From positions 1-19,804 of the forward strand of contig JANBPT010000892.1 in NCBI GenBank assembly GCA_027575765.1: a stretch of DNA of 19,804 nucleotides. The letters run 5' to 3'. Shown piece by piece: positions 9,765 through 18,798 of this stretch (within the stretch, counting starts at the first letter, position 1; each line of letters begins with the position of its first letter). This DNA comes from Tieghemiomyces parasiticus. Lineage: Eukaryota > Kickxellomycota > Dimargaritomycetes > Dimargaritales > Dimargaritaceae. The position numbers and the translations under genes were made by a program. A model generated the notes under the pieces. It did not search any database, was not told the DNA's origin, and was given only the letters and a program-made list of their open reading frames with translations.

Positions 9765-12476
9765 ATGTCACATCCCGACGACGGAGAGGACCAGGTAATT
9801 TTACCTGCCCCCTTGGGCCCGCATCAGAATATCATTTTTCTCTTTCCGCATGGAATGACCCGCTACACCCTTGGTGCACGAGCAGGAAATGACGCCAATA
9901 CGATGCGTCTAAAAGCGGCAGTCCTTGCGTCTAGCCTCAGGGTCTACAGTGGCTAATTAGTACCCTACCCACGCTATTTGGACCGTCCATCCTCATGAAC
10001 AGCGCTCCGCCTACGAGAAGGATATTTTTGGTGGTAACGATGGCGACGATTCCAACCTGAGTGACCTTGGAGCCATGAGCGACGACGGTAGGTCCTCGTA
10101 CGCGGATAAATTCTCATACATAGTACTGCTCTCCTGGTGGCAGAGTTGACAGCCAACTATTGAATCTGTTTGTAACTTGGAACGTATTACCTACAGCACC
10201 AATACAGCGCCTCAATGATCCTTGTCCAACCCTCATTTAACTGTTGACACCCACGCCTTGCTTTGTCCTGGCTAACGGAACGACCTGATTCAGAAGACGT
10301 CCAACCGGCTTTTACAACCGTATCCGCCGACCCGCCAGCCCGGGCCGCGCCAGCGATCGACGAAACCCCGAAGTTGCCTAGTTTCAAGAAGCGCACCAAT
10401 GCGGAAGACCGGCCGTCGCCTGCTACTTATTCCGAACGGACGTATCCAGCTCGCGGCTCAGGTTCCCCGGCGTAAGTTGGCACAACACACATCGCGACCT
10501 CCATTTGTGACCTGATATAGTCAAACCCAAATACTCTTTTATGGGCTATCTCGTAATTGGACTTCAGCATGTAATCTAATCCGAACGGCATGATCCCCAT
10601 ATTGATTGATACGATGTTCGTTTACCCACTCGTTAGGCGCAGCGAAGTACGGCCGCCACGGCGACCCAGCCCTACATATGATGACGGCCGCAGCGAGCCA
10701 GATGACCCTGAACCCGCCGCCCCCATCGATCCTCAGAAGGGTAAGCCTTTTTAGATATATATAGCCGCCCCCTCTCCCTACCCGGTGCTGAAGCTATCCA
10801 CTGCTAGCTGACGGCGGTTACTAATTAGCCACATTTTATTACATTGCATATGATCTCGCGACCGACCCCTAGCGGCCATCGAGGCAGTCCGCCGTGATTT
10901 CGAGATGGCTCTCAAGAGTGGCAGCAGCCGCCGGTCCAAGAAGGACGACCTTGTAAGTAGTTGGTTCACAGGTCGATGTCGACTGTATTTAAATGTCACC
11001 AGATGAGGATCCCGCCACCACAGACACGCTATGGCCTGATTGCCCTGGCGACCATACTGCCAGGGCGTTCCATCCGATCCCACCGTTTCACATGCCGGCC
11101 GTATTAATACTACTATATATATATGCTCTGCGCAACCTCTTTACCGCGCCCGCCGCAGGAACTAGAGAGTCAGACTGACGAGATGCTCGCCAAACTGCGC
11201 ATGCGCATGACCGAGGTGGCCGATCTGGACCGTGCCTACAATAACGAGCGGAAGCCGGCCATTTCCAAGATTAAGCTCCTGCCGGTGGTCAGCGAGCAGC
11301 TGCGCAAGTAAGTCAAACTAACCAGTAGCCGCGCACGCCCGTGGGGAAGTGCGTCCGTGCCAAAATGTGGGTGCACGAGGGGGGAAGGCACCTCCGGTCT
11401 CTCTCCTACTGGAGACCAACGCGACCATCTTGATCATGACTATCACCGACTTCACACTCAGGACCTCACTGCACGACGCCATGCTGGAGAATGGGCTTCT
11501 GGAGGCGGTTCGGCTCTGGCTGGAGCCCCTCGACGACGGCTCGCTGCCAGCGTTGGATATCCAGCTGGAACTCTTTAATTTCCTACTCAAGGTGAGCCAC
11601 GACGCGGACTCGACCCCCACCCGGTTTCCGCCGATTGACTGGCTCTTATTACTCGGGGGAGCGCCAGTAGGTGGCTTATCCTTTCGGTTGCCCTGTTTCT
11701 TTTACCTCCTTACTTACTAATGACGCCTGCGTCCTACCACCGTGCACTCGTCCACTAAACAGGCACCCATCCATACCGAGCATCTACGCGAGAGCGGCAT
11801 GGGCAAACTCGTTGTGTTTTATACAAAGTGCAACCGGGTGGATACTCGCATTTCCCGCATATCGGAGGAACTGGTGGCCAAGTGGATCCGGCCGCTTATC
11901 CAACGTAGCGCCAATTACAAGGATCGGTCGATCCGTACGGCATCATCTGCGGCCACAGCCCGGTGAGTCCAATGTATAATCGCCTAGGTTTGAATCCAGC
12001 CATCTATAATAGAACCATGGCTTTACTCATGACACCTACTTACGCCGCTATATATATTTATTATTCTCACCGCTTGCCTTCCTCCCTCCCCGTGCAGACC
12101 TCGCTCCACACTCAAGCGGCTTATGGACGATCGGTAAGTAGCGCCAGCCTGTCAGCCTCTGCCCATACCCTGCCTATGTCCCCACCGCCTCTCCATATTA
12201 GAACCATATGCTAATCACGCACCTGTCGTCAATTCAACTTTTATTTCCGCTATCTACGCCCCCCCCCCACCTCGCTACTGCAGCCGCGAGGAGGACCTTA
12301 GCCCTGGCATGGCCGCCCGGGTCCAGGTGCCGCGCTACACCGTACCTAGTTACGATATCATGCCGTCGGCCTCGCCGCTTGTGCAGCAGAACGCCGGGCG
12401 GAAGCAGCAGCCCGAGTATATGCAGCGGCTGAAAGCCCATATGACTAAGAACAAGACCCGGGCCGCTCGCCATTAA
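9765..12476 (+). CDS. IWS1: Transcription elongation factor IWS1 (SPN1)
   Basis: Ten coding exons: 9765..9794, 10003..10087, 10294..10471, 10637..10740, 10873..10952, 11159..11307, 11462..11591, 11763..11962, 12098..12133 and 12284..12476, giving 394 aa. All nine introns (132-208 nt) are GT-AG and keep the frame. Residues 1 to about 155 are acidic, Pro/Ser-rich and probably disordered. A charged helix follows (MLAKLRMRMTEVADLD). The TFIIS N-terminal (LW) domain spans about 180-295, with the strong family blocks NNERKPAISKIKLLP, ENGLLEAVRLWLEPL, GSLPALDIQLELFNFLL and WIRPLIQRSANYKD. A basic tail follows (RPRSTLKRLMDD, then MTKNKTRAARH). IWS1 binds SPT6 and RNA polymerase II and acts in elongation, histone handling and mRNA export in the nucleus. 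The start is in CACCATG context. The exon 4 acceptor is ambiguous by 6 nt (10637 or 10643). Introns 4, 5 and 8 contain TATATA tracts. Confidence 0.93.
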
Positions 12477-12652
12477 CACCCAGTTGGCTCTGCGTAGGCG
12501 GGGCGACAAAGGGACAAAGTCGAGATATAGTGTCCGTCAAAGGGAGGTGGCCCGATTATGGCTCCCCTATCCATGCCATTTAAACCACTACGCCATCGCC
12601 TCTTTGCGTCTAATCCCGTTCATCACGACTTGGGGTCACCCGCTGTCTTGTC

Positions 12653-12658
12653 AATAAA
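12653..12658 (+). terminator. AATAAA, likely IWS1 poly(A) signal
   Basis: Canonical AATAAA 177 nt downstream of the IWS1 stop, on the same strand. If used, the 95-codon frame at 12558-12845 would be partly inside the 3' UTR and is then unlikely to be a gene. Confidence 0.45.
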
Positions 12659-13853
12659 TCTACTTAGCCTAGCGGGCTTCTGGGCTCTAGGGCGTCATCT
12701 GGTACTAGACAAATATCTCAACAAGCCCATTGTAAACGAAACTGGAGTATCTCAATCCACCCACGGCATTGTTGCTGAAGCTTGCTACTACTATTTGCAA
12801 ATGAGTTTACGCCATGCGATGATGGATATCATGTCACCAGTGTAGTAATTGCGTCGCTAGTCCCGTGAATTTGCCTTTCAATGGAGACAGACGTTGCGTT
12901 TAATGAGCCGAGCCGTTTGCGTGTACGTTTGCATTGATGAACATAGGGCACAGTGAAAATGTTAGCAGAATGGCAAAAGGTTGAGTTTATTGGTCCGTTG
13001 TCTCCCAGCAGGCTGCAGTAATTACATCCATCTCTTGGATGAAGCTCTCTGCCCAGCCATCAATGGCAGTGACCTAAGCTGGTATGGCAAGTGGCGTCTA
13101 CCTTGGCCCTGTCGGTGCAGCTCGAGGACTTGGTGATTTCAACGGCGACAGGCGCAACGCAGGATCAACTCGTTCTGGCCCAAAATGCAACGACGCATAC
13201 CGGCTGGCCACAGCCCGTGCAAACAACGCGTCGCCCAAGACGCACAGTTGGCGAGTGGGTAGCGCACAATTCTATTCTCAGCAGGCGCAACTATAAATCG
13301 TTTGCTATGCGAACACCTCTGCAAAATACAGTAGACCTGGCGAGTATTGAGGGATAGTCTAGTTTGGAATGGAATAATTACCTGTAGTCTAGGCTCCAAT
13401 TTAGCACCTTCACTGTGGTGGCAGTGAGGAAGCCCCCCCCCCTTCCCACCACTTCCGCGCCCATGGTGCCAGCCCGCCCATTGATGATCAAGCATTACCT
13501 AGAAGATCGACTTCTCCCCGCAAGGGTTAAGAAAAGGCGCTCGCCCTCGACCACTTCGCTTTCTTCCCCTCCCCCCTCATACGGATCCACTACCATACCC
13601 ATTTTCCTCAAGGTTGAGACCTATTTTCTTGTATTCCGATATCCTTCATCTTCACTACTTATCTTCTATCTTCATATTAAAACCCATCAACTTCAACACA
13701 ATATATATCGCACCTTCACTGTAATCTCATTCAACTGTTTAGCTGCTTGGACATCATCCAGAAGTTTATATCGACTATCCCCTTAGAATGATTAGCCTGT
13801 GTATGTGAGGGCTAACTGGCTTGAAAATGGCAAAAAGTGGACATAAGCGATGT
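12659..13853. other. Intergenic region between IWS1 and the convergent FKBP gene
   Basis: About 1.2 kb with no gene that I recognise. It holds a stop-bounded frame at 13073-13357 and a frame at 13463-13786 with an ATG in CCCATGG context. The latter begins MVPARPLMIKHYLEDRLL with a basic, Ser/Pro-rich stretch and then becomes T-rich and intron-like. Ten C in a row lie at 13433-13442. AATAAA on the minus strand (TTTATT near 12987) is far from the FKBP stop. The region must contain the FKBP 3' end, because IWS1 and FKBP converge here. Confidence 0.4.
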
Positions 13854-15181
13854 TCAAGCGATTCCGGCCAGCTCCACCTCAAATATCAGGGTAGCATTGG
13901 GAGGGATTCCAGCTGCGGCCATGCCCTTGGCACCGTAGGCCCACTCGGGCTCAATAGTCAACTTGGCTTGCTCGCCCTTGGACATTGTGAGGAGGGCTTC
14001 GTCCCAGCCGCGGATCACTTTACCCACGCCAACTGTAAAGATGGTAAACATGCACGTAGAAGTTATAGGGGGGGAAGTTGGTTAGACGATATGGCCAAGG
14101 TGCTGAGAATCCGGTCGCCGAGAGGTGGTGGTCGTTGAGTACTAGCAGTCGGGTCTAGGGAGCGCGAGGAGACTGGTAAATCAACTATGTAATGATAACC
14201 TTACCTTTGAATTTGAGCGGGCTGCCCTTCTTTTTGCCTTTGGGCATATTGGTATCGAAAACGGTGCCGTCCTCCAATTGGCCGGTGTACCTGTAAAGCA
14301 AGTAGGAGTTTGGCAAATGTGACAATAATGGGTCAGTTGGAGAGTTAGGGCGGACCTGCAGTGCGGTAAAATCCGAATTGGCCAGTTGGCAGTATTTTTG
14401 TACCACTTCGCCCAGGAGGCGGGGCTGGTTACTCACCAGCAGCTCACGGCATCGCCCTTCTTGGGAAAGTTGACCTTGTCGCCCTTAACTAGAAGCTGCT
14501 TCCGGTACTTGGACTGCTCCTTAGGGGTGGCGGCGGTGGTGGTAGCCTTGGCACCTTTGGAGGTACCTAGAGCCTTAGCGGCGGGGTCCACCTCAACGAT
14601 CGGCACCTCGCCGGCCGGGCTGTAATTCAGGGATAAGGGAAAGGGCGAGTTGGTATTCCCTGGTGATGAAGGTTAGGGACCGGTCGTGCATTCTCCTAGC
14701 CTGGTTTTCCCGATCCTGTTCCCCACAATTGATCATTCAATCTCATCGACGACGAACCGACGGTGCCTAGCGCCTCTTGCATTGCGTCGATGGATAACCT
14801 ACCGGAAGCTTTGGGACTCAAAAAGCGCCTTGTAATGGGCGATCAGGTCCTCACGCTTGGTTGACTTGACAATTTCCGGCACCTTCTTGTTAAGTTTCTT
14901 GGCGGCGAGGAACTGGAGAGTGGTGAAGGTGAGCCAGGAATGATCATAGTGGTCAGTACTGTTCACCCGGCTTGAGCTTTCGACACCAAGGGGAGGGAGG
15001 GGGCGTGTCGTCGCGGAGGTGCGACGTAGAGTCGGCCAGTCTCCACCCGCAGCCGATTTAGCTAACGAGACGAGGGGCTTACCTCATTGCTGGCCACGGC
15101 GTGGAGGAAGGCAACGATGGTCTTCTTGGGAATGTCGTTGCTGGCCATCTGGGCCTCCTCCCAGGGAGCGGTGACGGTCAT
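13854..15181 (-). CDS. FKBP3: FKBP25-like peptidyl-prolyl isomerase (FKBP3)
   Basis: Five exons on the minus strand: 15181..15083, 14912..14803, 14619..14437, 14290..14205 and 14032..13854, giving 218 aa (human FKBP3 has 224). Donors are GTAAGC, GTAGGT, GTGAGT and GTAAGG. Residues 1-70 match the N-terminal helical (BTHB) domain of FKBP25: DIPKKTIVAFLHAV, then FLAAKKLNKKVPEIV and REDLIAHYKALFE. A short Ala/Thr/Lys linker follows. The FKBP domain (about 112-218) has GDKVNFPKKGD, Y132-TG, D143, V165-I166-x-x-W169, Y192 and F210, which are the FKBP12 Y26, D37, V55, I56, W59, Y82 and F99 positions. A basic insert (PKGKKKGSP) also matches FKBP25. FKBP25 is a nuclear FKBP that binds nucleic acid and ribosomal or chromatin factors. 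The gene is convergent with IWS1 and divergent from the coiled-coil gene. Confidence 0.95.
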
Positions 15182-16002
15182 GGCGAAACTGTGAGATAAA
15201 AGGGTCAGTCGCAGGGCTAGGGTCAATGCGAGTAGAATACAGGCAGAATGGGCGAAGGAGTCGGTATAATGGTGAAGCAAAGGTTGCAAGAGGAAGCGTT
15301 CTCGGCACAGCGACTAGGAGCTAGTGCTGGGGACGCCACACACCCTCGACTCGGATCGTGGTCAAGGGTCACCCCTCCCCCCGCCTCTATGGCTCTGCGC
15401 GGCATCCCCCCCCCCCCCCGATGGACTTCGTGGCCGGCACCCCTTGAATATTATTTTTTTGTAGTGCACTGACCATTGCCGTGCTCAAGTCCTGCCCCTC
15501 CTACTAGCCATCCGATAGGGTACCCCTTGTCCGTTGCGCAACCCCACCAGACTCTCCATACGGCGCTTAGGCTACGCGCTCCGCATATAGCGGCTACATT
15601 CACCCTGCCTAGCCTAGCCACACCCTCCCTCCAGAGAGTGCGAAAGCCTTGTTTTCATATATACAGGGGAGTCCAGGCTTAATTCAACCCCCGCCTCCCG
15701 CTGCCTGGTTACGCCCCACCCTCACCCAAACTGGCTACACAAGCTTTCTGTTGGCTCATATCGTTTTAGCAAAGCTGCAGCTGCAGCTATTGACCCCTCA
15801 TCTCCCTTCCCTGAACCTCTTTATTCTCTTGATTTCTCACCACCCCTTTCGTACACCGCCCCCGCTGCTTCGACCCATCCCTTTTTTTCCAACATTGTCA
15901 GCCCGTCATCCATTTCTATACCTATCCTCTCGCCCTTAACATCGCTCCCCTTTATTGTTTTCCACTTACTTCCCCCAACCTTTCATACTCATTGTTTACG
16001 TC
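15182..16002. promoter_or_regulatory. Divergent promoter region FKBP3 / coiled-coil membrane protein gene
   Basis: Non-coding, 821 bp. It holds 14 C in a row at 15406-15419, a 16-bp perfect palindrome with a central CAGCTG E-box at 15773-15788, and a C/T-rich leader from about 15790 to the ATG at 16003. The frames found here (for example 15476-15682) are Pro/Leu/Ser-rich products of the pyrimidine bias and look non-coding. Confidence 0.45.
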
Positions 16003-18798
16003 ATGGTAGGCGTGGACGACACTTCTAGTCCGACAGGGGCCACCCCGGCCGATGCCAAACCAGCACCGACCCTGGACCTTACCCAGTTTATGGATACGGT
16101 ACTGCCGCGTTGCGAACTGGACGGTGACCAACTGAGACTTTCGCAGGTATGGGCCACCATTAAAGACGTCGAGCGCGAGCTCGGTCAACCTCTGGTCCCT
16201 CTGGAGCTCAAGCAAGTGTTTGAGCATTTTCTGGCGGAAAACCCGTCGCTCACCTGCACCGTCGCTGATTTAGATGAATTTCTCCGAGCCTGTGACGCGG
16301 CAAGCCGCGTGCCTGCCGCGGCCAACCCCGCTGAGGCGCCGCGCACCCCCGTCCGGGCCCTGCCGGGCCTCTCCAAGCACTCGCCCTTCGCTTCCCGTCC
16401 ACGGACGGAGCCGCTCGGCATTGTGACATCTAGTAAGCGAGCGGCCACCCTCACCCTGGGTCGCACCCCAGTTGGCGATGACAACATCCCCGAACTCGAC
16501 GGCCCTATTTCCCCGCTCAGTGGCCGCTCGTCGCTTGGTAGCCATACCGGCGGCTTCGGTGGGACGGAAGCTGGTGTCATCGACGACAGCATGTTCGGCC
16601 GGATCTCGGTGCACCAGACCCCAGCCGCTCGCACCCGCCACTCGCGCACCTTTTCGCCCGATAGCTCCCTGGGTGGTCAGCGACTGTCGGACACGTTCAG
16701 TCCGAGCGAAATCAACGACGCACGCAACAATTACAACTTCTTCCGGTCTGTGAGTCCGCCGCGCAACTTACTGGAGGCCATGGACCAGGAGGCCCTGGCA
16801 CGGGCCCGCGAACAAAGTCGCGGCACCGACGGAGCCCTATTGCAGGAGGCCATGGTCGCCCAGCACCGCGAGGAGCTGGCCAAGCAGCGCGCCACTTACA
16901 CCCGCCGGCTTGAGCAGGAGGCCCGAACCCACGAGGCGCAGGTCCAGGCCATCCAAGATAAACTGGATGACCTGCGCGCTGAATTGCACGCCAAACAGCG
17001 CGAGGTAAAGGATCTCCAAAAGTGTGACAGCCGCAACCTCATCCAGATATCCGTTCTCGAAACCCAGTCCAAACAGCTCGCCAGCAACCACTCCAACCTG
17101 CAGGCGGAGTACCAAGGCATGAAGACCAAGTACGAGGAAAAATGCGAGGCCCTGCGCTTCGTGCAGCGTGAACTGGCTGAGCGGAGTCATGAAGCTGAGT
17201 TTGTCGGCACCCAGTTCGATGCCCTGCGGGTGGAGCATGATCGGATGTGCGCCGAACGGGAGCACCTGGACGTGGAAGTACAAACACTGCGCTACAAGCA
17301 GGACGCCAACGACTACCTGCGCAAACAGTTCGAGGACCTCGAAATCGAGAACCAGGAACTCAAGCAAACGGTGGATCAGCTCCGCGCAGAAATAGAGACT
17401 GCTACCGCCGGGTACAGCGACATCCCGGCGGCCCCAACCGGCGATACAGCTACCCGCCCGTCCGCACTGGGTACTCTGCAACAAGAACTGGCAGCCAGCG
17501 GCCACGGGCTGACCTTTGCCCTCGACCCTAGCGTATTTACGGCTATCCCTCACCCAGATGACGGTCGGAAGCCTGCGCAGCCCATCCGCCACTGGGGCAC
17601 CCAGACGGAGACGGAATTTACGGCAACTCCCCAGGCTGAACTGGTGGCCCGCCTCATCCGAGAGAAGACCCAGCTGAAGGCACAGCTTGCAGACGCCCTG
17701 GACTGCCATCAGAAACTACGTAGCGACGTCCACAACACCCGAGAGTCTCAGCAGCTCGAGACTAAACAGATTGAGCGGTACCTCGAGGCTCTGCGCCGCC
17801 AGGTGGTTAACCTAACGGTTACGGTGAAAGAATCGCCTGAATCCGCAGCGGAGGCTGTTACATCGACACCAGCCGCCCGGGCCGGTTTGTGCGACACCGC
17901 TGTCCAGGGTGGCACCGCTGACGCCGACATCGAGATTGACCTGCGGACGCTCGACCTCCAGGGTTTCGTCCGGGCGGCCGGCCGTCTGGTTCAAACCCTT
18001 CGCACGGCGGGTCACCACGTCAAAGCCGATCTTCTCACCACAAGCCTGTTCAACCTGGTACTCGATTACGCCAAGGAATTGCCTGCCGACCGTAGCATGT
18101 TCCTGGATCGCGAGGAGGAATCCTCAGCGCCGCCCGCCCTGACGGCCGGTGACCGTCGGCTGTCCTCGCTCAATTTCAAGGAGGGCATGCGCCAGCGTCG
18201 GCAGTTGCGTGCACAGCGTCGGGCTAGCATTGAGAACGACTCCCAAATCCTGGCGGACTCGTCGCCCCGGGCAAAGGAGGCCACACCGCCTGCTGCCACC
18301 GCCGCATCGGCGACCAAGCTGGGTACGCGCCAGCACAGTTTTACGCCCTGTCAGATCACCACCTTCATCCTTTACACGCTGGCCGTCTATTTCTTGGGCT
18401 ACCTGACGATGGTGTTTACTAACCATAGCACTGTCGACCACGGCCACCCTGCCCCAGTTTATCGTCCGCCGCAGCCGCCGGGTCAGGTTCCTCCACCGGC
18501 CCCCGTCGGGTCCAGCGACTGCAATGTGCCGGTAGCGGTGGTCGGTAGTGGCGGCAGCATTAACCCAGCGGATGCCCACTACTCGCCTGTCGAGGATAGT
18601 ACCTGGTCCGCCAACCGCTACCACGGGCCTGCTGGCCAACCCATCCTGCTGCGTATCCAAGATCCCGCGCCCCCTACAGCCTATGGCTCCCGCTCACGGG
18701 CTGCCGCCCATGCTCCGCGGTCCCGGACCGCTGACATTTTCATGTACTGGCTTGAAACCCTACTCTATAATGGTGAAACCCCGAAAGTGCCCACATAG
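16003..18798 (+). CDS. Putative KASH-type nuclear-envelope coiled-coil protein (candidate dynein adaptor)
   Basis: Intronless 931-aa ORF. The start is the first ATG (CGTCATGG); the frame is open 48 nt further up but has no ATG. Domains in order: residues 24-98, a helical, degenerate EF-hand-like module (LPRCELDGDQLRLSQVW, then TVADLDEFLRACD) resembling the N-terminus of KASH5; 110-255, Ser/Thr/Pro-rich with eight S/T-P sites, including TPVR at 115 and SPPR at 251; about 255-466, a long coiled coil; 533-535, TQT in WGTQTETE, an LC8-type motif; about 545-608, a second coiled coil; 650-705, a helical block (QGFVRAAGRLVQTL); about 786-806, the single transmembrane helix (TFILYTLAVYFLGYLTMVF); 807-931, a Pro-rich tail ending WLETLLYNGE then TPKVPT. 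No signal peptide. KASH proteins span the outer nuclear membrane and bind SUN proteins through an extreme C-terminal peptide. The KASH identity is inferred; a tail-anchored Golgi or ER coiled-coil protein is the main alternative. Confidence 0.65.
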   Translation: MVGVDDTSSPTGATPADAKPAPTLDLTQFMDTVLPRCELDGDQLRLSQVWATIKDVERELGQPLVPLELKQVFEHFLAENPSLTCTVADLDEFLRACDAASRVPAAANPAEAPRTPVRALPGLSKHSPFASRPRTEPLGIVTSSKRAATLTLGRTPVGDDNIPELDGPISPLSGRSSLGSHTGGFGGTEAGVIDDSMFGRISVHQTPAARTRHSRTFSPDSSLGGQRLSDTFSPSEINDARNNYNFFRSVSPPRNLLEAMDQEALARAREQSRGTDGALLQEAMVAQHREELAKQRATYTRRLEQEARTHEAQVQAIQDKLDDLRAELHAKQREVKDLQKCDSRNLIQISVLETQSKQLASNHSNLQAEYQGMKTKYEEKCEALRFVQRELAERSHEAEFVGTQFDALRVEHDRMCAEREHLDVEVQTLRYKQDANDYLRKQFEDLEIENQELKQTVDQLRAEIETATAGYSDIPAAPTGDTATRPSALGTLQQELAASGHGLTFALDPSVFTAIPHPDDGRKPAQPIRHWGTQTETEFTATPQAELVARLIREKTQLKAQLADALDCHQKLRSDVHNTRESQQLETKQIERYLEALRRQVVNLTVTVKESPESAAEAVTSTPAARAGLCDTAVQGGTADADIEIDLRTLDLQGFVRAAGRLVQTLRTAGHHVKADLLTTSLFNLVLDYAKELPADRSMFLDREEESSAPPALTAGDRRLSSLNFKEGMRQRRQLRAQRRASIENDSQILADSSPRAKEATPPAATAASATKLGTRQHSFTPCQITTFILYTLAVYFLGYLTMVFTNHSTVDHGHPAPVYRPPQPPGQVPPPAPVGSSDCNVPVAVVGSGGSINPADAHYSPVEDSTWSANRYHGPAGQPILLRIQDPAPPTAYGSRSRAAAHAPRSRTADIFMYWLETLLYNGETPKVPT

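Noticed and set aside
11987..11997. GGTTTGAATCC in IWS1 intron 8, similar to a tRNA B box
   Set aside because: The invariant C of the T loop is T and no acceptor, D or anticodon stem can be folded around it.
12558..12845. ATG-initiated 95-codon frame after IWS1 with one hydrophobic segment
   Set aside because: It contains the likely IWS1 poly(A) signal, has poor start context (TTATGG), no recognisable motif and no support from splicing or conservation that I can see.
13139..13495. 118-codon frame on the minus strand, and overlapping plus-strand frames at 13073-13357
   Set aside because: Overlapping frames on both strands with no domain signal; lengths are within what chance gives at this base composition.
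16517..16531. 15-base identity with positions 67-81
   Set aside because: The two copies are in different genes and different reading frames, with no extension on either side; taken as chance.
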